Part shown: positions 34,132-46,820 of the stretch, piece by piece
Layout: each line of letters starts with the position of its first letter
Position numbering within the stretch: position 1 is the stretch's first letter
Assembly (NCBI GenBank): GCA_004123355.1
Contig: SCHM01000003.1
Coordinates: 682,001-746,000 of the forward strand
Source: Amphirosellinia nigrospora
Lineage: Eukaryota; Ascomycota; Sordariomycetes; Xylariales; Xylariaceae
Reading direction: 5' to 3'
DNA: 64,000 nt
Program-made: the position numbers and the translations under genes
The notes under the pieces: generated by a model
Seen by the model: the letters and a program-made list of their open reading frames with translations, nothing else
Database searches by the model: none
What the model was told of the DNA's origin: nothing

Positions 34132-36207
34132 TCATAATCCCATCTCATCCAAAACATCCCACCACTCCCTCCGCCTACCCACCTGACTCTCTCCCCCAGG
34201 CGGCATAAGTCCGCCCTCGCCACTACCCACGGCAGTACTGCCACTCCCTCTGGCACTGGCAGCAGCCATCTCCTCCCTCTCTCTATCCCGTCTTATTCTC
34301 GCCGCCCTCTCGTCGGCGACCTGCTCGTCCCGGTTCCGTCCAGGCCCACCCCGCTCAACCCCAAATGGCAGCCAAAAAGGCGATGTAAGCGCAGGCGGGC
34401 GGCGAGGTTCTCCAGAATCCGCCGCGGAGGTGTCTCCAGGGGCGCTCCCAGGCGCTGAAGAATCCGCAGTCGACCGCCGCGCCGATGCACAGGCTCGCGG
34501 TGCCGATAAGGCGGAGCGCTAGGGGTTCATGGTGGCGCCCTGAAGCCCTCATCGCAAGGGCCTTGGCGCCGGAATTGGGGCTATCGAGGAGAGGATACAT
34601 CTCGTAGTCCCGGCACACGTGCACCACGAACGGCGTGATCCACGTTAGGATGTAGATGGCCGGGTATATGAATAGGAGCCGTAGCTGCCGCTGCATCCTG
34701 TCGCGAGAGTGTCGCATCAGACCACGGACACCTCAGTGGATAAATGGACGGACGGTGACGATGACAAGCTGCTGTGAGTAGGCCCCTGCACCGCGACGCC
34801 ATCGTCTGTTCTCTGGGGTGGGCCTTGTCGTAGTGCCATGACGATGGAGTTTCTGGACCTCGTGTCTGGGTATGGACCAATTTCTGTGAACCGCCGTCTC
34901 CATCCGTCAGGTCGGACGCTGGGTAGGTTATGTAACAAAGGACCCCGGCTAGTTGGATGTGTTGGCTCCGGAGCCTGGACGGTGGTTACATCGGTGTCGA
35001 CTGTGATGCTGTTGCTATTGGTTTCGCTAACATCACTAGACGGTAGTGTGAAGAAGGCTTGCGCCGTCGGACTAGCTGGGTCGGTATCGATATCTGGCGT
35101 GGTGGTTTTTGGGATCCCGCTACCATCGCCGCCAAAGTCAATTAAATTCCACGCGATCAAACGCTTCCGCGCCACCACCGGCGCCGGCGGGGCCGGCAGG
35201 TCCATACCCTCTCCGATACGTAGCGTGCTCACGGTCGAGGCGACCGAGTACTGGCGAAGCTTCACGGTGTCTTTCTTGGGACCGTTGCCTTGCGAACAAT
35301 CATCGAGGAGGTTATGGGTCGCCAAAGAAGGCGTCGGGGGGAAGGTGTGGCTTCTCCATTTGGCTCTCATTCGTCGTCGGGTTGACGAGTCGACGGAGAG
35401 AGAGCTCAAAGTGCTGGCCCGCCTCTGATCCTCTTCGAAGCGTCGATAGCGGAGGTAAACGTATAAGTAGAGGCACGCGTACGTGACAATGATGAAGGTT
35501 AAGATGATGTACCGCGGCACCCAGGCCAGCGCGTTGTGGTACCAGTCCGGCCGCATCGGGAGGTAGCAGTGTGGCCCGTTGTCGGCAAAACTGGCTCCTG
35601 TTATTGGGACAATGGCTGTGAGGATAAAGGGCACAACAGCCCAGACCGTATATGCCACACGCCTGTAGGGCTGCAGACCGACGGGAACGCCGGGGTACTG
35701 TCGCTTGACGACAAACAAGGCGGTGTGGATGGCGATCAAGAGAACGGCGATGTCTGATGCCTCGATGGTAACTGAGATGAAAAAGCCGGACACTTGGCAG
35801 AATGCCCTGTTGGAGCCAAACGGCTTCCCAGTGATGAAGTAGAATAAGGAGCTGATGAGAAGCCATAACGCTTTGGCCATGTCGCTCTGTATCAACAACA
35901 TGATCATGCTACGCATTGTTATTATGTTGTTCCGCGGCCAGACCTAGCCAAACACCGGATGTTCGTTTTCTTGATTCACTTACTCTTGACGAAAGCCTCT
36001 CCTCATCCGAACGAACCAATAGAAGGCGAATAGAGCTGATGCCACGCTAATGGTGGCAAAGATTAAGGAAACCCACATGACAGCCAGCATCTGTGAGTCT
36101 GTATGATTAAGATGGTGCATATAATCGCGCTTCATTACGAAGCCATCGTGGGCAGTAGACATGAATCCGGCTGCACCAGCGGCCGTTAGATGTTGAAAAG
36201 GCGCCAT
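34132..36207 (-). CDS. Git3-family G-protein-coupled receptor
   Basis: Seven-helix plasma-membrane receptor of the Git3/GPR-4-like family, which in fungi senses carbon sources or other nutrients and signals through a Gα protein to adenylate cyclase. Exon 1 (36207–35984) encodes MAPFQHLTAAG and TM1 (LAVMWVSLIFATISVASAL) and ends in RRGFRQ. After an intron (GTAAGT) follow IMLLIQSDMAKALWLLISSL (TM2), CQVSGFFISVTIEASDIAVL (TM3) and further helices to YIILTFIIVTYACLYLYVYL (TM5). A Ser/Thr-rich third cytoplasmic loop of roughly 240 residues precedes the Git3-C-type segment QRQLRLLFIYPAIYILTWI (TM6) and TM7 (LIGTASLCIGAAVDC). The C-terminal tail ends EWWDVLDEMGL. Frame changes lie near 34720 and near 34362. 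Total about 670 codons. Confidence 0.83.
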
Positions 36208-38548
36208 TGTCGTGAGATACGTAAGCAGCCAGACGTAGGAACGAAGTCGCGGCGCCCGGAGCCGGGGGCGTAGTCTTGATGCCTCTTTCCCTTTCGTATA
36301 CGCGAGTCACTGGGGTAAACCTGAAAGTTTCATCCTCTTTTTTTTTGGGCGTCTCTTCGCTAGGGACTTCCTCCAGAGCATTTGTCGGGAAAGCAGCAAC
36401 GCATCTATCCAGAGCGATAAATCCTAAAGTCCAACACGTGTGCCCCCATACCCCTATAAATCCATCATCAGATCACCGATCTGTTCCAGCTCTTGAATCA
36501 GATCGCTGGACAATGACGACAGCCACCCGAACGATAACTTTCTCACTTAACCGAGCTGTAGAGAGGGCCAGAGCCGAGTTCCGCCCCTGCCAGGGTGTCG
36601 ACGACGGAGATGAGTAAGTGAATAGTTTTAGTAGCTACCTACCACACCTAGCTACCAGTAGATATATCAAACGGAGGTATGGGAGCTCGCGATTAGCTAA
36701 AGTTCATATTTAACCTTTGTTGGGCCTATACCTATCTTTGTTAACGTCGGACTAGGAAAAGTATATTTCTTTAGCGCACCTGGAGGGATTTTTTCCCATG
36801 TGATTTCCCTTAGAGCGAAGAATTGTAGAACACACCAACAGGGGTCTTCTATTCTCTAGCAATTCTTATTTGATGGTGTGTGTCGCAGAAGGGGCGAGAA
36901 TTGACACGACGGCCTATGGGTCTCTTCGAAAGGGAGATGATGAGCAGCGCCGGTAAACTCTGTTGAAACGATACTGCGGGCAGGACCGTGGGAGAGCAAG
37001 CCATGTATGTTTAGAGCAAACCCCTTTCAGCACCCACACCGATCTGAGAGAAATAAAGAAATAAAGGAAGAAAAGGGCCCCCATTGCTCGAACTAGCCAG
37101 CACTGCTTGCCGCCTCGTCACTTGCCTAATGCCCCGCGCGCATAAGTGTCGGCCCCAAGAGAGAGAGCGGTGAACCCGCAAACCTGCAAACCTGCAAACC
37201 TGCAAACCAGTAGTGCCAGGCGGCTGTTGGTTGCACAGCAATGGGCAGTGCCATGACGATGGGAATTGCGGAGCTTGCGCTAATGTAAGTAAAGTTGCTG
37301 TCGCAAAAGGGCCGTGTGGTCAATTGAAGCTATAAGTGACACGACATTATTATCGCAATAAGAGGCGGGTGCAGGTCCCGACCCGGTGACTTGCCCGCAC
37401 TGGGCCTCGGTTTTGGTTGCCTGGCCAGATTCGAGATCGAGAGCCTGTCGAGAGAGTGCGCGGCTCAAGCGATCAGCAGACTCCTGACCACGGGGACGAC
37501 GATCAGCGCTTGGATGAGCTAATCAAACTACGACACGCCTGCATTCCAGCGCCCAACAATGCGTCAATCCGCCCTACCCCGTGATTTTCTTTTGTCCATG
37601 ACCCATGAGACCGAAAAGAAAATCGCATTCTTCCCAGCGCCCTAGCAGGAACTATCTAAACTTTCAGGTTTTATTGGGTAGGATCCCTGAAGTGTCATGA
37701 GACATGTTGGGGAAGGGTGAGGGCGGTAAATACAAGTAGTCAAGATATACCAAAGTCAAAGATTGAGCATCCAAGGAAAATAAATGGGCAAAATATGCAG
37801 CAGTACTTGGAAATTTGGGGTTGTTAATGAAAGAGAGGAATTAATATGGCATCTGCTAGGAGGGGTCATTCCTTTACATGTTGGCGCTGTGCTTCATACC
37901 TTTCCCAAGTAGTCCCTACCACTATCTATGCCTGTGATGAAACTAGCCGACCTCAAAAGTACGGCCTACCTACATACCAACAACACAGAAACTCTATGTC
38001 AGGGCACTCTTCCGTCACGCTCACGTGGAGCAATGCTAAACCCAGTGCGTAAGTTTTGAGATGATCGACTGACCTAGATAGATTCAATAATTATTGATCC
38101 ACTAATCTTATCACTCTATCTGGTGTCACTCTGTAGACGTGAGACCTGTATGAGGTAAGGTAGAGGTAGCCAACGGATATTCCGGTTGTTATGTCTCTAT
38201 CTTAAGCAGTTTCACATGCTTCTTCGACCTGGTACCTATCCTAGAGAATCTCCAGCTCTAGGTATTAGCGGGGGACTGTGGATTCATCAATACACCCGCC
38301 AGATCAATATTTTCATTTTCCCAATTTTCGCCCACCCCTATATGCTGTCGGCCGCTATGTAATCGTTGAACGTAAATGCTAGATGTGCCTAAACCGAATG
38401 CAGATGATACGCCGCGCTGAACACAATGGCACTGGAATAACATTGATGTCGCCGATATCGACTCAAAGAATTCCCGTGAGATCGAGGAAGAAAGTTCGAC
38501 AAAAATAAAACCACCCAGGGTATTGTGTAGATATTACATAAGCAGTCA
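36208..38548. other. Intergenic, 2.3 kb
   Basis: Upstream of the GPCR and downstream of the DUF7053 gene. No supported gene. A 34-codon open frame starting at 36513 (MTTATRTITFSLNRAVERAR) ends at GAGTAAGTG, which also reads as a splice donor, but no second exon was found. GCAAACCT tandem repeat at 37178–37208. Confidence 0.4.
37178..37208. repeat. (GCAAACCT)n tandem repeat
   Basis: About four copies of an 8-bp GCAAACCT unit, read directly. Confidence 0.85.
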
Positions 38549-39427
38549 TTACTGCAGCTCTGCTGGAGCTTGCTGATGTACGTTGGCCCAGCCGTTTATC
38601 GAATCATTGATCGCAGGCTTGCGGTACGGGATATACTTCTGCTGCCCCGATGCGTTTTCATACGTGTCGGGCTGTGGCTGTGAATATCGAGGGTAGGGCT
38701 GTTCCCCGAGAACCGGCTGCTAGAGCGGTCTGCCGGGTACGCGTTGTCCGTCATCCGCGCATCGCCTCCTTCTTTACCAGTGTGGGAGCTAATCGATCCA
38801 TTAGAGGAGGTGCCGGGGCTCGGGTTCATAGAGGATGCTATGGCGGCCTTTTCACACAGACGTTCGACGAGAGTGCCGTGGGCTTTCTTGAGCGTCTTCT
38901 TGACGAAGCTCGCCATCACAAAGTTGCAGCGAAGCTCAACATCCTGTATTTGCACATAGGCCCTCCGGTTAGCACTAGGATCGGTAGACGGCAGACACAC
39001 GAGCAAGGGGACTAACCTCACGAAGATACAACCCCTGTCGGGGGGCCCCGAGTCCAATCTCGACAGGCTCGAGGGGCTCGCCCGGGAGGGTTCCGCCCAG
39101 GCTCCAGCGCTCGCGGATATCGGTGCCCAAGGGGGCGTAACAGTGGGTCTGGACGCCGTTGGGTAGGTCGTTGAAGGCGGCGGTGTACTCGATCTCGCTG
39201 GACACAAGGCCTCCAGGGAGGTAGGCGATCTTGTCCGTCATGCTCCACCACACACAGCGCGTCTCCTCGTCCGGGGCGTGCGACGGCGGCGAGATGGGGT
39301 GCCGTTCGATGATCAGCGGGTTCAGGTCGATCATCTCCTGGTGACTGTGCAGAAACTCGATGACCACCTCGCGCGGGATGCCCGCGGGCAGCGGCGAGAT
39401 GGTCGTAAACGTCGTGCGCTTCGACAT
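38549..39427 (-). CDS. DUF7053-domain protein
   Basis: Conserved ascomycete protein of unknown function, probably with a START-like (lipid-binding) fold; the fold is an inference from the family's general shape. Starts at 39427 with the family N-terminus MSKRTTFTTISPLPAGIPRE, then EFLHSHQEMIDLNPLIIERH, TDKIAYLPGGLVSSEIEYTA and DLPNGVQTHCYAPLGTDIRE. Exon 1 ends LYLRE at 39017; the intron is 39016–38944 (GTTAGT…GCTAAC…ACAG), and exon 2 resumes DVELRCNFVMASFVKKTLKK, then a disordered Ser/Pro-rich tail. A frame change at a GGGG run near 38705 gives the more plausible C-terminus QPYPRYSQPQPDTYENASGQ … NDSINGWANVHQQ, with the stop at 38549–38551. Total about 265 codons. Confidence 0.82.
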
Positions 39428-41220
39428 GGATCGATCGTTATGCGACAGACAAGGTTCGAGGAAAGTGGTTTATCGTCCTCGGGTAAGAATATAGTAGAGA
39501 GACGCGATTCGCGCTTACTCGATCGGTCGGAAGCAATGGAAGAAGAGCCTATCTAGCGACGGCAAGGGTATAAGCGGCGAAAGCGTGAGGTAAACGATTC
39601 GCTTGGGGCCCAACGTCCAGCGCGGCTGCTTTTGTTATTGTTGGACCTTGGGCCTCTCGAGATAGGGTGCAGCTGGGTCCTTCAGCAGGGCCACGGCGCA
39701 GCAAAACTACACCCTCGACGGCTTCTTTGTTCGGTTTATCGCAAAGCGACGATCGTGTGCTGGCTGGGTACGGCGAACTTGCGAACCGTGATCACGTCGT
39801 GATGATAACTGAAGTTGGGATGACGGTAATGACAGACAGACAGACAGACAAATAGGTGATATAGGGTAATATAGGTACAGTTGGGATACCTACGTCGTAG
39901 TTACACGGCAGGTCATGCTGCTATATCGGGAGCGGCACAGAAGCAGATTGGCGCAGCATGTGCCGGCGCAGTGGCAGAACATGTTAATTAAATAAGGCGT
40001 TTGTCCCAAGGGTACCTAAGGCAGGGAAGGGTAGGGCAGGGTAGGGTGGCAGTGTGGTAGTGTGGTAGTGTCAGGTGTGGTAAGGTATCATGAATGCGGC
40101 ATTGCGGCAGGCAGCGATCGTCCGCAACCACGCCGGGCGAATGATAGATCTCGGAGGTAAAGTGGGCAGAAGTGGGAATGACATCAGTCCAAAAGGTTAA
40201 AAAGTACGCGGCCTTGCCGTAGGTAGCTCCGCACTATCCACGCTAGCTCGCCAGATCGGCCCAGATTCGCCGTTAAAGAAAAATAGGGAAGGAAAATAAG
40301 GCCGTGATAAGGATAAAATGATAAATCTATAGGTGCCTCCTCCCTGAGTCTGACTGAGTCTTCCTAGTTAGGTAGGTGCTCCTCCCCACAAACCTCGCAA
40401 ACCTCCGGGGTTACACGGTAACAGGTCAACAGAGCTACCGAACAGAGAACTCCTGGTCCAACCTTCTTAGCCTCCTCCCGACGCTGACAGTGTTTCTTCG
40501 CCTAAAATTTCCCGAACGAGGATTTCAACTATAATAGTTTGATTGTCTACTCCTCTAGTTACGTTGCCTTAGTAGTGGTAGATTCTGGATTACTAATTGC
40601 GACTTTGGTGTTTATTACTGCTTTCAGCAAACAACATGGTTTAGCTATATACGACGTGGGCCCCGTCTAACATCGTGTGTCTCGTCTGTACATATGCGAA
40701 GAGAACCGAGGCTGGATTTGATGATGCGGAGTCGGCCTTTCTGAGACTCCACTTCAACTGTCGGCACTTTCGACCTCCGAGCTAACGAGGGGAAAACCCA
40801 AGGGTCTGTGTACTTCCAGTGTTTTGCCCGAAACTTGTCTCCACTGCCATCGGGTTGTGGGGGCGAGGGGAGGTCGCTGTGACTCGTTTCAAGAGTGCGC
40901 GTCTAATAGTCAACCTGCGTGATAGCATCAAGACACGTTTCGTTTCTCATGTAAATAAATACATGTCCGAGGGGACCACTCTTGTGATCGGTTTGTATGA
41001 TCGGGCACGTCTTCATGATTAGCAACGAATCATATGTTTTGCCTATTATGTCCCTCGTCTCCTAAACCTAATGTCACTATTTTAGGATCCAACTGTGGAA
41101 CGTGAAAGGCGCGGGACGTAAATTCTCCGAGTCCGTTGGCAGGTACCTACCTAGCTGCAGCCAATCAATCCTATTCTTAGACGGAGATGTGGTCGTAGCG
41201 AGCATCGCCTCAATTGCCAG
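39428..41220. other. Intergenic, 1.8 kb
   Basis: Upstream of the DUF7053 gene, downstream of Orc4. No gene seen. Contains an ACAG microsatellite (39831–39850), a G-rich GGTAGTGT/AGGGCAGGGT low-complexity tract (about 40020–40080) and an AGGTACCTACCTAG motif near 41140. Confidence 0.45.
39831..39850. repeat. (ACAG)n microsatellite
   Basis: Five copies of GACA/ACAG, read directly. Confidence 0.85.
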
Positions 41221-43949
41221 CTAAATTTGACTACACCATTTCACCAGAAATCCCGGGAGCTCGACAGCCGAAGGTATTTCTTCGAGAGAAACATCAATCC
41301 TCCACATCTTGCCCTCGAGCCCGCCATGTGCGGCATTGGATCTGCCACCTATGCCGGCGGCGATGAGTAAACCGAGCGATACTAGCCGTTCCCATGCTAC
41401 CACCGCAACACTACGGCTCCATACCCTTGCCCCAGCGCCAAGCGCTAGTAGGCCGGAGCTCGCTGTTTGTGCTCGATGTCTGCCCATCTGGGCACTATAC
41501 TCGTCATACGCCATGGCAAAATTAATTGTGTCAGTATGCGCGACAATATCAAGTCGAGCAGCTGCGATGAGTAGCGCTAGCTCTAGATCCGATAAGGCTG
41601 ATAGGAGTTGAAGTTTTGATTCTTGTGGCTCTAGTGTAATAGCCCCAGACGGCGCAGGAAGTATTAAATTAAGCGATGATATTGATAAGGCTGAAAGAGG
41701 CTGAATGCACGAGGTAAGAAATGCTGACACAGATTTTGTCGTATAATAATGGTATTCTAGATGATCCTCGAAAATTGGCGTCTGACGGAGGTCCTGGCTA
41801 TTGTCAGTGAAAGACGGTAAAATAGGAGCTCAAATAATGCTCACCTCGATCTTCTTGTTCCAATAATCGTGGAACTTGTCAAGCCCTTCAAGGTAAGGAT
41901 CGAAACCTTCCGCTTCGAGGTCTTCTTTGTCCACCATCAGTCCTTGTTGGCAAATATCCCAGTACGCTGGTAAGGACTTTGGAAGAGACAAATAAACGTA
42001 TCGATGACTAAAACGACTCTTGACTCGCTTCTCTAAGCTCTCTACCACGTCAATTCTCGTCGTTAGTCCAAGAACGGCTATCGGTGCTTTCCTCGCTTGA
42101 GCAATGTCAAAGAGGTTATATAATAATGTTTGTCGGGCATGTGTCGCAAACAACTCGAATTCGTCTATGATAAATACCACCGACTTAGATGTAACGCCAT
42201 CTTCGGCTCCTGTAATCTCTTCAGGGTGAGATAAAAGGGCCAACAGAGAAGCCATAGTATCAGCATAGTTGTTGGTCTACTTGTATTAGCCATGGCAATT
42301 GAACCCAAGATAGCAAAGCCGCTTTCGACCATACCTTATTGACCAAGTCGTCTTCTATTTCCATCTCCCTGCCTAATTGACGCCATATTTCTTTAAGCGC
42401 GAGCTTGTCATCTGTGTGAATGAATCCATTGAGACGGACGACGTGAAATTCTTCCGAGTGCTCAGCTCGGAGATCAGAAAGGATCTCTTCTATCATCTGT
42501 TATACTCGTTAGTAGAAATACAAAGGTGAGCTACGAATAGACCTACGGCGGTTTTCCCGCAACCGCGCCCCCAATAACCATCATCGAATTTCCCTCGCCA
42601 GCCAACACTGTCTGCTCGACAAGCTGATATGCCTTCTCATAAGCCTCGGTCTGGCCGCGCAGTTTTATACGGCGGTTTCCAGAGCACCGGTCTAGTAATA
42701 TGCGCCGCATCATCTGCAAGTGTTGCTCAAAATTGGGAATCTCAGGAATCTCGATCAATGCGGCAGCCTTCGTTTCTATCACATCTAGCCGATCAGGCAC
42801 CACGTCTTCTTGTGAGCAGGTTCGACATATCCAGTCACCCTCGGGGATGACCGGAACATTGTAGCACCCCTGATGGAAACCACGATCGCAGACCTCGCAG
42901 AAGATAATCTCATTTGGCGGTTTTGAATCAGGTTTCGAACATATAGCACACACTTCATCATCTTCCTCCTCTTCCTTTTCATCATCGCCCTCGCCCTGGC
43001 TTTCATCGTGTTTCCTGTCATCCTTCGCCACATCCTTCTCCGATGAGGTGGAAGAATGCTTTGCCGTTTGGAATATCGACTTGCCTGTGATAGGGATTAA
43101 TACAGGTCTAGGCGTCGCATCAGCTTCTGATAAATCCAAATTGACTTCTTCGCTCTCGTCGAACACGACAGTCTTTACCGGCCGGCCAACTTTCCTCTTT
43201 TGGGGCGATAGTATGCCCTTCAGCTTCGGGTGTTCAGGCACTACACCAGAAGCGCCCCTTTTCGCGGGCCCGTATATGTGCGCCTTGACGGCCAGTGGGA
43301 ATCCTGTCATGTTCGCTATCGCGTCCACTTTTGGTTTTGGTGGCCGCCCTCTTTTGCGAGGTGTAGCTGCATCCGCGCCGTTGGCGATCGATCCCTTGGA
43401 TGCAAGCCCGCCTCGTTGTCCCGCGGTAGAGCGCATAGGGGTATTTTTTGCATCACCGTTGACAGTTCTCCGTTTAGAAGGACTTGCCGGGATATTCTCT
43501 TCTTGTTTCCTCACTTCTTCCACACGTACGGGGCCCAGCTCGTCACCAGAATCCGGCACATCGTACAGGTTTTTTGTAAGGTTTTTCGTAGGCTTCGATT
43601 TGTTCGGCTGTCGCCCGAAATCGAGCTTCTTGGGCTTGCTCGAGAGCTGTTCCGATTCCTCATCTTCGCTTTCAGGCACATCATATGAGGGTTCGGCGGC
43701 GGTATCGTCGCGTTCGTCAACCAGCGTTCCTCGGGTCCTACCAAGGCGTCCTGATCGGCCGCGCACACCACCGATAGCCGAGGTAATCGCAGAGAACCCC
43801 TTTGGAGTCGATCGTGGCGAGTCGACAAGACCGTTCAGGCGGCGCTTTTTGGCAGTTGAGGCCACGGTAGATGGTGACAGCGCAGGCGATGCATCTTCAG
43901 GCCTCGCTCGCTTTCCACGGCGGGAACCGGGGGTTTGGATGGGAGCCAT
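41221..43949 (-). CDS. orc4: Origin recognition complex subunit 4 with AT-hooks and PHD finger
   Basis: Nuclear AAA+ ATPase subunit of ORC, which marks replication origins. Exons: 43949–42547, 42496–42335, 42276–41845, 41793–41221. Start at 43949 (MAPIQTPGSRRGKRARPEDA). The long basic N-terminus has AT-hook-like RKRGRPPKPK (about 43329–43359) and KVGRPVKT (about 43180). A PHD finger follows (about 42953–42812): CAIC, FCEVCDRGFHQGCYNVP, then GDWICRTC. The Walker A motif G-R-G-C-G-K-T-A (about 42575–42550) is recovered only after a one-base shift in a G run near 42572. The Walker B region is VVFIIDEFELFATHARQTLL (about 42180–42120), followed by VLGLTTRIDVVESLEKRVKS. The last exon is the C-terminal winged-helix part. 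About 860 codons, much longer than animal Orc4. Confidence 0.9.
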
Positions 43950-45455
43950 GTCATAACCGCTCAAATTCTATGCGTCTCATACCATCAAGCCCATGTTTTT
44001 TTGTATGGTGTGTCGAATCTCGCCGTGGATGAGGTGGCAACCACCATGTATTATCAAATTGTTTTGTTCGTGTTGAAGTTTAATAGATTTCGAGACGACG
44101 CGGTTAAGCGCGACTGCTGAAGTGCCATTATTGGTGGGTCATGTCTATAAGTACCTAGCGCAGAGCATCTACAGTGGACCTGGCATCATCCCTGCATTTG
44201 CACCTTCCCCATCTAAGAACACCGCATGCGCCGCTTAATACTATTACTGAATGTTATGTGACCCCCGCCGTGTTTGCCATATTCCGTTGTAGATTGTTCA
44301 TTATATTAGCAGTTTAATACGTAAGATCTTTTTTCCATCCCTCATTAATAGACGAATGCTGGCGGTAATAAGTTTGTAAAACCTAAGTCTGTCGATTTAT
44401 GTCTGTTACAAGGGCTCTGTTTGAGGGCTTAGGAATACCTAGGTAGCCTCATTCCTTCAAATCTAATAATTAGCTATAGCGTCAAAGGACCTCTTGCTCT
44501 CTAGATTCTCTACCAGAGGACTGGGGACCTGACTAGCCTATATAAAGTATACACAGATTTCGGGCTACCCTAACGGACCTCCGTTGGCCTGTGTAGCTAA
44601 TATAACTTGAAATGGTACAAATTGCCGAGGGCTGAAGCCGTAGGCGAGATACGTGTAACAGTATCTCTTTTACTTACTTAAGGTAGTGGACCAAATGCAA
44701 CAGCATTCACCGGATTAAGCTTCGTGGTACTATTTAGCAAAATATGAAGTAAGGAGGATCTTGATAAAACCAAAGCCTATATCTAAATGGATTTCCTTCG
44801 AACCTTAAGCAATTTATGTTGGTTCTTAGCTTAGTTTGGATAGGTCAATGTCTTAAAACCCGCGTATTACTTTGCTAGTAGTAAGAGCTAAAAGAACTAG
44901 ATATCAACGCAACACAAAAAGTATAACTCACAGTTAAAAGTATTGCATAAAATAAGCCGTCTTAAAAAAAGAGATACTAGATGCTCATGCTTCTAAAATT
45001 ACTAGCTAAGCGGTGCGAGTGGATTTAGTCAATAGGAGATCAATATGATATATAAAGGAGCTAAGTGAGAAAAACATAACAATTGGCTACACACTTAGTT
45101 TTTGTACTTGGCCAACACATAGCATAGAGTTTGGATTTTGTCACTGCTTGCATTGAATTTTGGTCCTATGTTTCCCTAATTATATAGGTGGATGTATGGA
45201 TGAGCACTTATAATAACCAAATAGTAGGGCTGCAGCTAAAGCTGAGGGGGTAAGAGATCAGCCAATGGGAGCAGAATTACCGAGGTAGGTTCAGAAGGAT
45301 ATAAACCTCGATATGTGAGCACCACTTCAACAGACGTTCCCGAACTTGACCTTCGTGGTCTAGCGGTAAAGTAGTCGGCAGGACAAACTCTTGTGTTAGA
45401 GGCAGGGCCATAGGCATTCAAGGGTTTTCCGGTCTACGGTTAGTAGATACCTAAA

Positions 45456-45557
45456 GCCTGGGTTGCGACCCAGGCTAAGTACGGTATCAGGTACCCGTGG
45501 ACCCTGGGTTGCGACCCAGGGTAGGGTATCGCCAGAAGCCTGGGTTGCGACCCAGGG
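45456..45557. repeat. Array of three identical hairpin-forming palindromes
   Basis: The 18-mer CCTGGGTTGCGACCCAGG occurs three times without change, at 45457–45474, 45503–45520 and 45539–45556. Each folds into a 7-bp stem with a TGCG loop, and flanking bases extend the stem to 8–9 bp in copies one and two. Copies one and three are followed by AAGTACGGTA. Nothing coding surrounds them. Confidence 0.9.
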
Positions 45558-46796
45558 CAAGTACGGTACTAACCTGGATTCTTTTTGCAGATATACATTT
45601 AAGATAGCAGTTCGATTCTTGACTAAGGTGCTGTTTATTTTAGTAGTATAAAGCACATGAGCTAATTCCTTAACCTTAGCTTAGTTGTAATTAGTAACTT
45701 ACTCGCTTAATATTAAGGTTTCTTTTAATGATTTGCCTCATAGTTTTGTTCGTTCGGTATTTTAATCTGTATTTAAGTGTAGTAAGCGACAAGCAAAATC
45801 CTATCATAACAATGATCCAGCATTATTAGGAATAACGCATCAGAGCTAGACGATAGACATATGTCTTGTTGCACAAATGTTCGGACCACCTTTGTGGGAT
45901 ATGCCTTCGTGTACTCAGCTGCCTATGAACGTGGCATATTATATGGTGTGCGACAGGGCGCTCGAGTTGATTAATTAATGAGAATACAAACAGTTTTAAA
46001 TCTATACAAAGCTGTATAAACACTATGAACTGTATGTACCCTTGCAGTCGAGGCTCGCAAACATTCACACGAGGTTAAAACATCGCTGTATCGGTCCCCA
46101 GCTTGAGGTACATCTCAAGACATTATTAGTGCGCTTGTGGTTCTGAAATCCCTTCGCTAAGTATACTAATGCGGTCATGATTGCCTGCACAATGCAATAA
46201 GACATGGGTAATGTCTAACACTATCCTAATACAACACCACCGCTTTTCTGAGACTGTCTATCTATTCATTTCACTTGATACCTTCTAGGTTTGACCATTT
46301 TATTTTCTAGTATTATCCGTACCGATTTGATTTCCACGGCGAGGTTTTCGAACAATATTAAGGGTGGCGACTGGTTAAGAAGGTTTTAGTGTTCTAGTAT
46401 TGACTTTTAGTAGTAGATAAACAAGGAAACCCCTATCTACAAACATATATACGTACAGGCTTATATGCCCTCCTCGACACTCCTAACTATCCGTGTTTAT
46501 GCCATAAGAAACCTGGGACCGGGGATATTAAATTTAGAGAGTATGATGAGCGTTTTTCTAAAGCTCTATGACCCATCGCAAACTACGAGCTCTAGCTATA
46601 TGTCACACGGACCCTGGTCAGTGCGCAATACAGTGCCACACAGGGTCCCACACGGAGTTCGCAAGATACTACCCTGCGAGGCTATGGCAGTCGTACGAGG
46701 TTATCGTGAGTCTCAGAAGCATATGTCGAGCTGAACTCGAACCCGAAACACTCGCCTCACCGGCTACAGAGGTCTTACATTTCGGTCCCGTGAAGA

Positions 46797-46820
46797 AGGG
46801 AAAGGAAAGGAAAGGAAGGA
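46797..46820. repeat. (GGAAA)n microsatellite
   Basis: About four GGAAA units followed by GGAAGGA, read directly. Confidence 0.8.

Noticed and set aside
36513-36617. Short frame MTTATRTITFSLNRAVERAR… ending in a possible splice donor
   Set aside because: No second exon could be found in the following 1.9 kb, so it is only mentioned under the intergenic entry.
45352-45430. tRNA- or SINE-like start (TTCGTGGTCTAGCGGTAAAG) just before the hairpin array
   Set aside because: Good box A similarity, but no box B and no acceptor stem; no poly-A or target duplication seen that would support a SINE.
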